Source: a bacterium
Lineage (GTDB): Bacteria; Pseudomonadota; Alphaproteobacteria; Caulobacterales; Hyphomonadaceae
Assembly: GCA_016125045.1 (NCBI GenBank)
Contig: WGML01000001.1
Coordinates: 62,001 to 126,000 of the forward strand
Direction: 5' to 3'
Length of the DNA: 64,000 nt
Positions 27,188 through 36,583 of this stretch are shown piece after piece; position 1 is the stretch's first letter; every line of letters begins with the position of its first letter. A program made the position numbers and the translations under genes. The notes under the pieces are model-generated. The model had not been told where the DNA came from, made no database searches, and saw only the letters and a list, made by a program, of their open reading frames with translations.

Positions 27188-30100
27188 ATGAAAGTGCATG
27201 AAAATCTCGCCGGGCTGCGGTCTTCGGCGGCGCTGTACGAAGCACCGTTTCCCGCCGACGTCAGGATCGCAGCCGAGACGGCCCTGCGCCGGGGATCGAC
27301 TGTGTTGTATGTTGCGACGGACGAGCGGCAGTCCCAGATTGCTGCGACCACAGCCGGCTTCTTCGCACCGTCGCTTCAGGTCCTGACGCTTCCTGCATGG
27401 GACTGTCTTCCCTACGACCGGGTCAGTCCCACACCACTCGTCGCGGCGCAGCGCTGCGCCGTGCTCACCCGTCTGGCCGGCGGAGCGTTCGGCCCGCGGC
27501 TCGTGGTCGCGACCGCTTCCGCGCTCATTCAGCGAACACCTCCAGCAGCTCATTTCGCGGCATCTTCTCTTGTTGTGCGCGCCGGCGGCGACATATCGCT
27601 CGACCGAGTCATGAGTTTCCTTGTCTCCAACGCCTATGTCCGCGCCGCGACGGTTCGCGAACCGGGAGAGTTCGCCATCAGAGGCGGTATCGTCGACCTG
27701 TTTCCTCCCGGATATGTTGAACCCCTGCGGCTCGATTTCTTCGGTGACTCGCTTGAGTCTATCCGCCGTTTTGATCCAGAGACGCAACGATCGACGGAGC
27801 CTCTTGAGGAGCTTGCGCTCGGACCGGTCAGCGAACTCGATTTTTCTGATGCGGGACTTGCGCGACTTCGCACACGATTCATGTCGACTTTCGGGTCGCC
27901 TGGTGGTGACCCGACTTACGAGGCGGCGCGTGCGCGGATCCGTCGGCAGGGTGTCGAGTTTTGGCTGCCGCTCTTCTACGATCAGCTCGGCGACGTCATC
28001 GAGTTCTTGGGCGACTCTCCTCTGATCATCATCGGGGACGGTGCGCTCGCCGCCGCGCAGGCGCGGTTTGACCAGGCGAAGAACTATTTCCAGACGCGAC
28101 TGTCCGCCGCCGAGGGAGCCGGCCGGCAACCCCTTGTGCTGCCCCCGGAACTCCTCTTCGTCGATCCCGATGCGCTTCGCGAACGCCTTGCGGAAAATCT
28201 GGTTATACCGGTTCACCACGGCGCTGCGGCAGAGGGCGCACGCGGCGTGTTCGCGCGCACCAGACGCGGCAGAAATTTCGCACCGGAGCGTATCGGAGGC
28301 GGCGGCGAAACCTTCAGTGCCGTCGTCGCCCACATCGTCGCCGCAGCCGACACCGGGCGGCGCGTGCTCATCGCGGCGTGGAGCGCAGGTTCGGCGGACC
28401 GCATGTCCGAAGTGCTCATGGATCACGGGCTTGCTCAGCCGCGTCGGGTCCGTTCCTGGCGCGATGCGATCGGGTCCGACGCCGAGCAGGTATTCCTCGC
28501 CGAGTTGGCGATCGAGAACGGGTTTGAGGATGACGACATCGTTCTGGTGACCGAACAGGATGTCCTCGGCGACAAACTCGCACGCCCAAAGCGCCGGAAG
28601 TCGTCGACTGCAGTGATCGCGGAGGCCACGGCGCTGTCTGTTGGGGATCTCGTGGTGCATGTCGATCATGGCGTTGGTCGCTACGCGGGGCTGATGACGG
28701 TGACCGTCGCCGACGCGCCGCACGATTGCCTTGAGCTTGTTTACGCGGGCGGCGACAAAATCCTCCTCCCCGTCGAGAACGCCGAACTCGTCACACGCTA
28801 CGGGGTTGAAACCAGCGATGACGCGCTTGACCGGCTTGGCGGCGCGGCATGGCAAGGGCGCAAGGCCCGTGCTCGCAAACGGATCCTTGAGATGGCGCAG
28901 GAGCTGATCGCGCTCGCTGCGGAGCGTGAACTGAAGCAAGCGCCCAAGACCGACGGCGCGGACGGGGTCTTCCGCGAGTTCTGCGCGCGGTTCCGATATG
29001 ATGAGACAGACGACCAGCTCAACGCCATCGAGGACGTCGTTGCGGATCTCGTGTCGGGTCGCCCGATGGATCGGTTGATTTGCGGTGATGTGGGTTTCGG
29101 AAAAACCGAGGTCGCCCTGCGCGCTGCATTTCTGATTGCGATGTCCGGCCTTCAGGTGGCGGTGATTGCGCCGACAACGCTCCTTGCCCGGCAACACTAT
29201 GCGACGTTTTCGGAACGGTTCGCAGGGTGGCCCATTCGGATCGGCCGATTGTCCAGGTTCGTGTCCGCCAAGGAGGCGGCGGATACGCGGGCTGAAATCG
29301 CCGACGGCCGATGCGACCTTGTAATCGGAACGCATGCGCTCCTGTCGAACCAAGTCTCCTTCAGCCGGCTTGGGCTTGTCGTTGTGGATGAAGAGCAGCG
29401 TTTCGGCGTGAAACACAAAGAACAACTCAAGACGCTCAAGCGCGACGTGCATGTGCTGACGCTTTCAGCGACCCCGATCCCCCGAACCCTTCAGATGGCG
29501 CTCACCGGCATTCGCGACCTGTCGATCATCGCGACTCCCCCGGTCGATCGCTTGGCCGTGCGCACCTTCGTCGTCGAATTCGATCCCGTGACGGTTCGTG
29601 AGGCGCTGCTTCGCGAAAGGTTCCGCGGCGGGCAAACCTATTTTGTGGCTCCCAGGGTCTCAGACCTGCCTTTGCTGGAGCGATTTCTGAGGGAGCAGGC
29701 GCCCGAGGTGAGTTTCATCACGGCCCACGGTCAGATGACCCCCACTGATTTGGAGGCGTCGATGACCGCTTTCTACGACGGTCAGGCGGATGTGCTCCTC
29801 TCGACCACGATTGTCGAATCCGGCCTCGACATTCCAAGAGCCAACACCTTGATCGTCTACCGCGCGGACATGTTTGGTCTCGCGCAGTTGTATCAGCTAA
29901 GGGGAAGGGTGGGGCGAGCCAAACTTCGCGCCTACGCCTACCTCACAACACCGGAGGCGCAGACCCTCACCGACGGTGCCGATCGGCGGCTCAAGGTGCT
30001 GCAGTCGCTCGACAGCCTCGGCGGCGGCTTCATGCTCGCAAGCCAGGATCTCGACATGCGCGGTGGCGGCAATCTCCTCGGAGATGAACAGTCGGGCCAT

Positions 30101-30640
30101 GTTCGAGAAGTCGGGGTTGAACTCTACCAATCCATGCTGGAGGACGCGGTGAAGTCGTTGCGGTCGGGAGCCACGGCGCCTTTGGACGAGTGGTCTCCCC
30201 AGATCGACATCGGAGCCGCCGTGCTCATCCCGGATACCTATGTCGAAGATTTGACAACCCGGCTTTCGCTCTACCGAAGGCTGGCCGACGTTGAGACGGA
30301 TGACGAGCGTGAGGCGTTCGCAGCCGAACTCATTGACCGCTTCGGTCCGATGCCGGAGGAAACCCGGCAGCTTCTCGACATCACGGCAGTCAAGATCCTC
30401 TGCAAGCGACTGGGGGCTGCCAAGGTCAGCGCCGGACCCAAGGGGCTCGTGATCGGCTTCCGAAGCGACGCCCCCATTGACGGCGGCGGGCTGGTGGCGT
30501 TCGTTCATCAAAAGCCTGGCTATCTGAAGCTCAGGCCTGACTTCAAGCTTGTCGCGAACGGCGTCTGGCCGGACGCCCGTGCGCGAATGGCTGCTGTGCG
30601 GACCCTGCTGAGAGACCTCACCGCCGCCGTTTTGAATTGA
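27188..30640 (+). CDS. mfd: Transcription-repair coupling factor
   Basis: A 1150-residue Mfd, which displaces stalled RNA polymerase and recruits UvrA to template-strand lesions. The N-terminal UvrB-like region (LPAWDCLPYDRVSPTP, FAIRGGIVDLFPPG) is followed by the RNA polymerase interaction domain (LVVHVDHGVGRYAGL), the RecG-like translocase (GDVGFGKTEVALRAAF, DEEQRFGVKHKE, SATPIPRTLQMALTG, QLRGRVGRAKLRAYAYL) and the C-terminal TRCF domain. Full length and intact. The SDR gene starts 19 bases later. Confidence 0.97.
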   Translation: MKVHENLAGLRSSAALYEAPFPADVRIAAETALRRGSTVLYVATDERQSQIAATTAGFFAPSLQVLTLPAWDCLPYDRVSPTPLVAAQRCAVLTRLAGGAFGPRLVVATASALIQRTPPAAHFAASSLVVRAGGDISLDRVMSFLVSNAYVRAATVREPGEFAIRGGIVDLFPPGYVEPLRLDFFGDSLESIRRFDPETQRSTEPLEELALGPVSELDFSDAGLARLRTRFMSTFGSPGGDPTYEAARARIRRQGVEFWLPLFYDQLGDVIEFLGDSPLIIIGDGALAAAQARFDQAKNYFQTRLSAAEGAGRQPLVLPPELLFVDPDALRERLAENLVIPVHHGAAAEGARGVFARTRRGRNFAPERIGGGGETFSAVVAHIVAAADTGRRVLIAAWSAGSADRMSEVLMDHGLAQPRRVRSWRDAIGSDAEQVFLAELAIENGFEDDDIVLVTEQDVLGDKLARPKRRKSSTAVIAEATALSVGDLVVHVDHGVGRYAGLMTVTVADAPHDCLELVYAGGDKILLPVENAELVTRYGVETSDDALDRLGGAAWQGRKARARKRILEMAQELIALAAERELKQAPKTDGADGVFREFCARFRYDETDDQLNAIEDVVADLVSGRPMDRLICGDVGFGKTEVALRAAFLIAMSGLQVAVIAPTTLLARQHYATFSERFAGWPIRIGRLSRFVSAKEAADTRAEIADGRCDLVIGTHALLSNQVSFSRLGLVVVDEEQRFGVKHKEQLKTLKRDVHVLTLSATPIPRTLQMALTGIRDLSIIATPPVDRLAVRTFVVEFDPVTVREALLRERFRGGQTYFVAPRVSDLPLLERFLREQAPEVSFITAHGQMTPTDLEASMTAFYDGQADVLLSTTIVESGLDIPRANTLIVYRADMFGLAQLYQLRGRVGRAKLRAYAYLTTPEAQTLTDGADRRLKVLQSLDSLGGGFMLASQDLDMRGGGNLLGDEQSGHVREVGVELYQSMLEDAVKSLRSGATAPLDEWSPQIDIGAAVLIPDTYVEDLTTRLSLYRRLADVETDDEREAFAAELIDRFGPMPEETRQLLDITAVKILCKRLGAAKVSAGPKGLVIGFRSDAPIDGGGLVAFVHQKPGYLKLRPDFKLVANGVWPDARARMAAVRTLLRDLTAAVLN

Positions 30641-30658
30641 TCCGATAGAGGAGTTTTC

Positions 30659-31423
30659 GTGATGACAGGGCGATTGCAGGGCCGCGTCGCGGTGGTGACC
30701 GGTGCGTCGAGCGGACTTGGACGCAGATTCGCGTCGTTGCTCGCCCGTGAGGGCGCGTGCGTCGCCGCGTTCGCCCGACGGGAGGATCGCCTTGCAGACC
30801 TTGTGTCGGAAATCACCGGGGCTGGAGGGCGGGCGCTCGCGGTGAGATGTGACGTCACCGATGAAGCCCAGGTTGTGGCGGGATTTGATCGTTGCGAGGC
30901 GGAATTCGGGCCCGCCGACACGCTCATCAACAATGCTGGGATCGGTACTTCAGGTCCCGCGACCGAACTTTCTGTGGCGGACTTCGACAGCGTCATGGCG
31001 ACGAATGTGCGCTCCGTGTTTCTCGCCTCGCGAGAGGCGGCGAGGCGCATGCTGAAATCGCCAGAGCGCGCCGCGCGTGGTCGGATCGTCAACATCGCCT
31101 CGCTCGCAGCCAGTGAAGCGCTCGCGGGTGGATCGGCGTATTGTGCGTCAAAGTCCGGCGTCGTGATGCTGACGAGGGTGCTTGCTCGCGAGTGGGCGCG
31201 TGCAGGCGTCAACGTCAACGCCATTTCTCCCGGCTTTATCGAAACCGACCTCAATACGGAGTGGCTTCATTCACCCGGCGGACAGAAGATGATCGAGCGC
31301 ATGCCGCGCCGGCGGACGATGGACGCTGACAGCCTCGACGAGGCGCTGGTGTTTCTTGCATCGGACGCGTCGAGATTCGTCACCGGAAGCGAACTCATCA
31401 TCGATGACGGGCAGGGACTCTGA
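30659..31423 (+). CDS. SDR-family NAD(P)-dependent oxidoreductase
   Basis: A 254-residue classical short-chain dehydrogenase. The nucleotide motif [11 protein letters not shown] is near residue 14, NNAGIG near 92, and the catalytic Tyr160-x3-Lys164 is in SAYCASKSG; the end DDGQGL with ELIIDDG is the usual SDR tail. The substrate is unknown; coupling to an acyl-CoA racemase-family gene (2 bases downstream) suggests an acyl-CoA or fatty-acid-derived compound. The start is GTG at 30659 or ATG at 30662 after GAGGAG. Confidence 0.9.
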   Translation: MMTGRLQGRVAVVTGASSGLGRRFASLLAREGACVAAFARREDRLADLVSEITGAGGRALAVRCDVTDEAQVVAGFDRCEAEFGPADTLINNAGIGTSGPATELSVADFDSVMATNVRSVFLASREAARRMLKSPERAARGRIVNIASLAASEALAGGSAYCASKSGVVMLTRVLAREWARAGVNVNAISPGFIETDLNTEWLHSPGGQKMIERMPRRRTMDADSLDEALVFLASDASRFVTGSELIIDDGQGL

Positions 31424-31425
31424 TC

Positions 31426-32550
31426 ATGGCGAACGGTCCGCTCGCGGGAGTCAGGATAGTCGAGTTCGCCGGCATTGGTCCGGCGCCGTTCTGCGGAATG
31501 CTGCTCGCTGATATGGGAGCGGACGTGATCCGCATCGACCGCAAGGGTGCCCCTTCGCCGCCGGATCTGGCCGGGCGAGGCAAACTCGCGGTCGCGCTCG
31601 ATCTCAAGCGGCCCGAAGGCGTCGACGCGGCGCTGCAGCTCATCGCATCAGCCGACGCGCTGATTGAGGGGTTCCGGCCCGGCGTCATGGAACGTTTGTC
31701 TCTCGGGCCCGATCAGGCGTTCGCTCGCAATCCAAAGCTCGTTTACGGACGGATGACGGGTTGGGGGCAGCACGGCCCCTGGTCCCAGATGGCGGGCCAC
31801 GACATCAACTACATCGCGCTTACTGGGGCGCTTCACGCCATGGGACGCGCGGGCGCGCCGCCGTCGCCTCCGCTCAATCTGGTGGGAGACTTCGGCGGCG
31901 GCTCCCTCTATCTCGCATTCGGCGTCTGCGCCGGGATCATTCAGGCGCGGGCCTCGGGTCGAGGTCAGGTGGTCGACTGCGCGATGACTGACGGGGCGGC
32001 GTCATTGATGACCATGTTCTATGGGATGCGGGCCGCGGGGCTTTGGACGGATCAAAGAGATTCGAATCTGCTCGACGGCGGCGCTCATTTCTACGATGTC
32101 TATGAATGCGCCGACGGCAAGTGGCTCGCGGTGGGTGCGATTGAGCCGCAATTCCACGCGGTGCTCGTCGCTGGACTGGGGTTGGCCGAGAGCGACTTCC
32201 CGCGCCGGATGGATCGGGCGGCCTGGCCGGGACTATCGGCGCTGATCGCTGAGCGGGTGCGCACCCGGTCTCGTGACGACTGGATGACGGTTTTTGAGGG
32301 GACGGACGCTTGCGTCGCACCGGTCTTGTCCATGGAAGAGGCGCCGCGTCACCCACACAATGCGGCTCGGCAGACCTTCATCGAGGCGTTCGGGGTGACC
32401 CAGCCAGCCCCGGCGCCGCGCTTTTCAGTCACCCCAGGCCGCGTGCAGGGCCCTCCTCCGTCTCCGTCGTCCGACCCTGCGGTCGCGCTTGAGGTATGGG
32501 GATTTTCTGAGAGTGAGATAGCGGCCCTTCGCGCGGCGTCAGCCATCTGA
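31426..32550 (+). CDS. CaiB/BaiF CoA-transferase family protein, alpha-methylacyl-CoA racemase-like
   Basis: A 374-residue family III protein. [20 protein letters not shown] and [17 protein letters not shown] are conserved, and the racemase-type catalytic pair is visible as His125 in [18 protein letters not shown] and Asp155 in [10 protein letters not shown]. These point to alpha-methylacyl-CoA racemase, which epimerises 2-methyl-branched acyl-CoAs, rather than a formyl- or carnitine-CoA transferase. It follows the SDR gene after two bases, and the transcript is closed by a strong terminator. Confidence 0.88.
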   Translation: MANGPLAGVRIVEFAGIGPAPFCGMLLADMGADVIRIDRKGAPSPPDLAGRGKLAVALDLKRPEGVDAALQLIASADALIEGFRPGVMERLSLGPDQAFARNPKLVYGRMTGWGQHGPWSQMAGHDINYIALTGALHAMGRAGAPPSPPLNLVGDFGGGSLYLAFGVCAGIIQARASGRGQVVDCAMTDGAASLMTMFYGMRAAGLWTDQRDSNLLDGGAHFYDVYECADGKWLAVGAIEPQFHAVLVAGLGLAESDFPRRMDRAAWPGLSALIAERVRTRSRDDWMTVFEGTDACVAPVLSMEEAPRHPHNAARQTFIEAFGVTQPAPAPRFSVTPGRVQGPPPSPSSDPAVALEVWGFSESEIAALRAASAI

Positions 32551-32598
32551 TGGCCCGTCGCGATTCCTGAACCGCGGGCAACGCATTCCTCAAAACCC

Positions 32599-32712
32599 GT
32601 TCAGGATGACCCTTGTAGACAGGTCTCATGCCGGAAGGGCCATGACGTCCCTCGATGGTGCTTCCGGCGGGTGCAACTCTGACTGGCCGGCGTGGGTCTC
32701 CCGCGCCGGCCA
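32599..32712 (+). ncRNA. Candidate structured small RNA or 3' UTR element
   Basis: Between the CoA-transferase-family gene and the peptidase lies a long imperfect rod. GCCGGAAG (32630–32637) pairs with CTTCCGGC (32661–32668), with an inner CCAT/ATGG stem and an outer interrupted stem (GTTCAG region with CTGAC, GACCC with GGGTGC). The intrinsic terminator at 32684–32712 follows at once. It could be an independent small RNA or a processed 3' UTR. No clear promoter was found, and it does not match SRP RNA or tmRNA. Confidence 0.3.
32684..32712 (+). terminator. Strong intrinsic terminator
   Basis: TGGCCGGCGTGGG pairs with CCCGCGCCGGCCA (13 bp, one G-T wobble) around a TCT loop and is followed by CTTTCTTTTCC. 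This is the clearest rho-independent terminator in the window and closes the mfd–SDR–racemase transcript. Confidence 0.85.
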
Positions 32713-32816
32713 CTTTCTTTTCCTTCGCGCCGGGCGATCCACTGTTGCGGGAAGCCAGTTGTGCGACGTTCTCGCGTGCAGCTAGAACATTCGGGTCGAC
32801 GGGGAAGGCCAAGCCT

Positions 32817-35267
32817 ATGCGCTCAATGATTCTGATTCTGACGTCGCTCGCGTTCATGGCGGGAGCCGCGCATGCGGATGCGAACAAGCAGACAAAGGGC
32901 AGTTTCGAGGACAAGTTCCGGCAGCTGGAAGTCGACTTGCCGACGCCCAACACCTATCGCACCGCCTCCGGCGCCCCGGGGGAGAGCTATTGGCAACAAC
33001 GTGCTGACTATCAAATCCGGGCGACCCTCGACGAGGCCGCCAAGAGGCTAACCGGATCACAGATCGTCACCTACCGGAACAATTCTCCCCATGCCTTGAG
33101 CTATGTTTGGTTTCAGCTCGACCAAAACATATTCAAGCAGGACTCGATCGCGCGCCGCACGGAAACCACATCACCCGGTGGGCGTCCGGGCGCCGTCACC
33201 GATCGACTTGGGCTCGGCGCTCTTGCGCGCGAACACGCGCTTGCCGACACGACGCACGGATTTGAGATCGGCAAGGTCGCTGATGGAGCTGGGCGCAGCC
33301 TCGCCCACACGATCGTCGACACAATGATGCGGGTCGACCTTCCGCGACCACTGGAGCCCGGTCGCTCCCAGAGCCTTCAGATCGAGTGGGCTTTCAACAT
33401 CATAGATCAAAACGTGATCGGAGGGCGCGCGGGTTACGAGCATTTTGAAGAAACCAACACCGACATCTTCTTTCAGGCGCAGTGGCATCCGCGCTTGGTC
33501 GCTTACACGGACTACGCCGGCTGGCAGCACAAGCAATTCATCGGGCGCGGAGAATTCACACTCGAGTTCGGCGATTTCGACGTCTCCTTGACGCTGCCGG
33601 ATGATCACATTGTCGCGTCCACAGGTGAGCTCCAGAACCCGACGCAAATGCTGAGCCCGATCCAACGCGCGCGTTTGGCGCAAGCGGCGTCGGCAACGTC
33701 GCCGGTGTTCATCGTCACGCCTGAAGAGGCGCTCGCCAACGAGCGGGAGGGGACGAGCGGAACCAAGACCTGGCGGTTCAAAGCGTCAAATGTTCGGGAC
33801 TTCGCCTGGGCGTCGTCGCGCAAGTTCATTTGGGACGCGATGGGGGTCGATCAGCCGGACGGGCAGGATGTCATGGCGATGTCATTCTATCCGAACGAGG
33901 CGGAACCGCTCTGGTCGAAATACTCCACCCACGCGGTCGCCCACACGATCGGGGCCTATTCGAAGTTCTCCTTCCCCTATCCCTATCCGACGGCCATTTC
34001 GGTCAACACGTGGGAGTCCGGGGGGATGGAATATCCGATGATCACCTTCAACGGATATCGTCCTGTGATCGACAAGAAGACCGGCGAGCGGACCTACACC
34101 AGGCGTGCGAAGTACGGCCTCATCGGCGTCGTCATCCACGAGATCGGGCACATCTACTTCCCCATGACCGTCAATTCCGACGAACGTCAGTGGACGTGGA
34201 TGGACGAGGGGATCAACTCCTTCCTTCAGCGCATGGCCGAGCTGACCTGGGAGGAAACATTCCCCGGCCGAGGCGGGCCCGTGAACGTGCTGGACGGAAT
34301 CGTCGACTACATGGTCAGCGAAGACCAGCAACCCATCATGACCAACTCAGAGTCGATTTCGCAGCTTGGCGCGAACGCCTACGCCAAACCCACAGCGGCT
34401 CTCGTGGTTCTGCGAGAAACCGTGCTCGGACGTGACCTGTTCGACCATGCCTTTCGGGAGTACTCCAAGCGCTGGCGGTTCAAGCGTCCGACCCCCGCGG
34501 ATTTCTTCCGCACCATGGAGGACGCGTCGGGTGTCGATCTCGACTGGTTCTGGCGCGGCTGGTTCTACACGACCGATCATGTGGACGTCGCGATCTCCGG
34601 TGTTCGCGAATACCGCATCTCCAGCAAGGATCCCGAGGTCGACAATCCCGCCGCGCGTCTCTTGCGCGAGCAACAGCAACCGGAGCCGGTAACGGTGCAG
34701 GAGAACCGGGCCGAGGGGGAACCGACCTATCTCGAACGGCACCCCGAATTGCGAGACTTCTACAACGAGAACGACGAATTCGCGGTCACAAACAAAGACC
34801 GAAACGACTACACCACATACCTTGAAGGGCTATCAGTCGAGGAACGCCGCACGCTTGAACGGGCGGTGCAGGAAGACCCGTTCTTGTATTTTGTGGATTT
34901 TGCCAATATCGGCGGGCTGGTTTCGCCGCTGCCCCTGCGTTTCACCTATGAGGACGGTTCGAAGCGCTCTGCGATGATCCCCGCGGAAGTGTGGCGTCTC
35001 AATTCGGAGAACGTCACGAAACTCTTCATCGAGGATAAGAAGGTCGTCAGGATCGAACTCGATCCGGAACACCGAACCGCGGACGCGGACTACTCGAACA
35101 ACCAGTTCCCGCAAGTTCCGGTACAGAGCAGACTGGAACTCTTCAGGTTCACATCTCAGCAGCGCAACCAGATGGCGGAGTCACTGGTGGAACTCAAGGC
35201 GAAGTCCGAGGCCTCGCCGGACGGGCGGGACGCTCCGCTCGCTCCCACGAGCGGACCAGCGCGGTGA
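32817..35267 (+). CDS. M1-family (gluzincin) metallopeptidase, exported
   Basis: An 816-residue protein with a signal peptide (MRSMILILTSLAFMAGAAHA). The gluzincin zinc site is complete: HEIGH at 441–445 and Glu464 in WTWMDEGINS. The upstream SGGMEYPMI corresponds to the GxMEN substrate loop of M1 aminopeptidases. The N-terminal part (YWQQRADYQIRATLDEAAKR…) is the family's beta-sandwich, and the C-terminal ~180 residues are less typical. It likely trims peptides in the periplasm or outside the cell. The ATG at 32817 is chosen because the signal peptide starts there; the frame is open upstream. It overlaps the next gene by four bases. Confidence 0.88.
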   Translation: MRSMILILTSLAFMAGAAHADANKQTKGSFEDKFRQLEVDLPTPNTYRTASGAPGESYWQQRADYQIRATLDEAAKRLTGSQIVTYRNNSPHALSYVWFQLDQNIFKQDSIARRTETTSPGGRPGAVTDRLGLGALAREHALADTTHGFEIGKVADGAGRSLAHTIVDTMMRVDLPRPLEPGRSQSLQIEWAFNIIDQNVIGGRAGYEHFEETNTDIFFQAQWHPRLVAYTDYAGWQHKQFIGRGEFTLEFGDFDVSLTLPDDHIVASTGELQNPTQMLSPIQRARLAQAASATSPVFIVTPEEALANEREGTSGTKTWRFKASNVRDFAWASSRKFIWDAMGVDQPDGQDVMAMSFYPNEAEPLWSKYSTHAVAHTIGAYSKFSFPYPYPTAISVNTWESGGMEYPMITFNGYRPVIDKKTGERTYTRRAKYGLIGVVIHEIGHIYFPMTVNSDERQWTWMDEGINSFLQRMAELTWEETFPGRGGPVNVLDGIVDYMVSEDQQPIMTNSESISQLGANAYAKPTAALVVLRETVLGRDLFDHAFREYSKRWRFKRPTPADFFRTMEDASGVDLDWFWRGWFYTTDHVDVAISGVREYRISSKDPEVDNPAARLLREQQQPEPVTVQENRAEGEPTYLERHPELRDFYNENDEFAVTNKDRNDYTTYLEGLSVEERRTLERAVQEDPFLYFVDFANIGGLVSPLPLRFTYEDGSKRSAMIPAEVWRLNSENVTKLFIEDKKVVRIELDPEHRTADADYSNNQFPQVPVQSRLELFRFTSQQRNQMAESLVELKAKSEASPDGRDAPLAPTSGPAR

Positions 35268-35785
35268 AGGGGGGGGCGGCTGCGCGGTTCTCTCGCCGGC
35301 TGTTCGCGGCCGGGACAGTGGCGACGCTCCTAGCGCCTTCGGCGTTCGCGCACAGGGGAAAGACCGCGCTCGCCACCGTGACCTGGAACGGGTCATCCTC
35401 GGCAATCGAAGTCGTCCACCGTATTCACGCCGAAGACGCTGAGATCGCGCTTGCCATGATGAGTGGGGCCGCTCCGGTGCCGCTCGGAGATGGAGACACG
35501 CTGGAGCGGCTTGCCCTCTATGTCGAAAGTCGTTTCAGGCTTTCAGCGTCGGAAGGGCCCATTGATCTGGATACGCTTGGCGCGGAAATCGAGGGCGACT
35601 CTGTTCTCGTGTTCCAGATCGCGCCTCGGCCCGCGCCGCCCGCCGAACTGCTAGTCGACGATGCAATTTTCGCCGAGCTCTTCGAAGCGCAAGTTAATCT
35701 CGTGAACATCCGGTTCTCGTCGCGGACAAGGACCCTTATCTTTTCTGGTAACGACCGTTCCAAACGCGCCCGGGACCTGTTTTGA
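35264..35785 (+). CDS. Small exported protein, DUF6702-like, function unknown
   Basis: A 173-residue protein starting at GTG 35264 (GTGA overlap with the peptidase stop). A signal peptide (RRLFAAGTVATLLAPSAFA) is followed by HRGKTALATVTWNGSSSAIE, VVHRIHAEDAEIALA and a C-terminal beta-rich part. The arrangement resembles DUF6702 proteins, small periplasmic proteins that I recall often sitting beside M1-type peptidases. The function is unknown; coupling to the peptidase suggests a shared role. Confidence 0.65.
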   Translation: MKGGAAARFSRRLFAAGTVATLLAPSAFAHRGKTALATVTWNGSSSAIEVVHRIHAEDAEIALAMMSGAAPVPLGDGDTLERLALYVESRFRLSASEGPIDLDTLGAEIEGDSVLVFQIAPRPAPPAELLVDDAIFAELFEAQVNLVNIRFSSRTRTLIFSGNDRSKRARDLF

Positions 35786-36351
35786 GCGGGACCCTTGCTT
35801 CACTGAAACTTTCGCGGTCGCAAGCGGTCGCGGCGGTCGCTGTCGCGGCGACGGCCTTGGCGTCGGCGGTTATGCTGACCCCTGCGGCGCAATGGGGGCC
35901 AGGCGCGGTGCTGGCGTTTGCGCTCGCCTGGGGATCGCTCATCGATATCGACCGTCTGATCCTTCCAGATCCGATCACACTCGGGTTGACGGTGGTGGGG
36001 CTTTTGCTCGCGGTGATGGAAGGGCCTGAAGCTGCTCTAGAAAAATCGATCGGGGCGGCGCTAGGTTACGGCGTTCTCGCACTCTTGGCGTGGGCGTATC
36101 GAAACTGGCGCGGCCGCGATGGCCTTGGCGGAGGGGACGGGAAACTGCTCATGGCGGCCGGCGCGTGGCTTGGCTGGGGTGCGTTACCGGCAGTGGTCCT
36201 GATTGGCTCCGGTGCGGGGCTCTTGTACGTGCTGGCGCGCACCCTGGTCGCGAGACGGTTCAGCGCGGACGAAGCGCTTCCATTCGGTCCGTTCCTCGCG
36301 ATCGGCATCTGGGCGATGTGGCTCGTCATCCATGCGCCGAGCCTCGGCTGA
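35782..36351 (+). CDS. Prepilin peptidase (A24 family), short form
   Basis: A 189-residue polytopic membrane protein with about six hydrophobic segments. The two catalytic aspartates of type IV prepilin peptidases are visible in SLIDIDRLILPDPITL and GLGGGDGKLLMAAGAWLG. The N-terminal cysteine-rich/methyltransferase domain of full-length GspO/PilD is absent, as in CpaA/TadV-type peptidases. It is the only candidate here to cleave GspG–K pseudopilins, 6 kb downstream. The apparent start is TTG at 35782, overlapping the previous stop, and is uncertain. Confidence 0.85.
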   Translation: MSGTLASLKLSRSQAVAAVAVAATALASAVMLTPAAQWGPGAVLAFALAWGSLIDIDRLILPDPITLGLTVVGLLLAVMEGPEAALEKSIGAALGYGVLALLAWAYRNWRGRDGLGGGDGKLLMAAGAWLGWGALPAVVLIGSGAGLLYVLARTLVARRFSADEALPFGPFLAIGIWAMWLVIHAPSLG

Positions 36352-36476
36352 GAGCCGTTTGGCGCCCCATCGGGCTGCAGGGTCGTGACATTCCCATCAC
36401 AGTCCTGACGGGTCTGACCTCCGGCAAGGGCATGTACGGCGGCACTTCGCAGCGAAGGCCCGAATGTCACAAAAAC

Positions 36477-36482
36477 TATAAT
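36477..36482 (+). promoter_or_regulatory. Perfect TATAAT -10 box upstream of the large lipoprotein gene
   Basis: TATAAT lies about 100 bases before the start at 36584 in an AT-rich patch that stands out from its surroundings. There is no TTGACA-like box 16–18 bases upstream, so activator-dependent transcription is possible. The rest of the 232-base gap shows nothing else clear. Confidence 0.35.
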
Positions 36483-36583
36483 CAACAGTCATCAAACCGA
36501 GACGTGGCGGCGCTACCTCCCGCGAAGTTGTCGACCTTGGCTGGGCGCACTCGGTGCCTGCGACACGCATGTGAGGGGAATTC

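Noticed and set aside
27074..29452. A 792-codon open frame on the minus strand over mfd
   Set aside because: It is a shadow of high GC in the opposite frame of an intact, motif-rich mfd; its product is Arg/His-rich with no domain.
32599..32683. SRP RNA or tmRNA in the gap before the peptidase
   Set aside because: A CCGGAAGG stretch resembles part of the SRP motif, but the conserved loop and tmRNA tRNA-like ends are absent.
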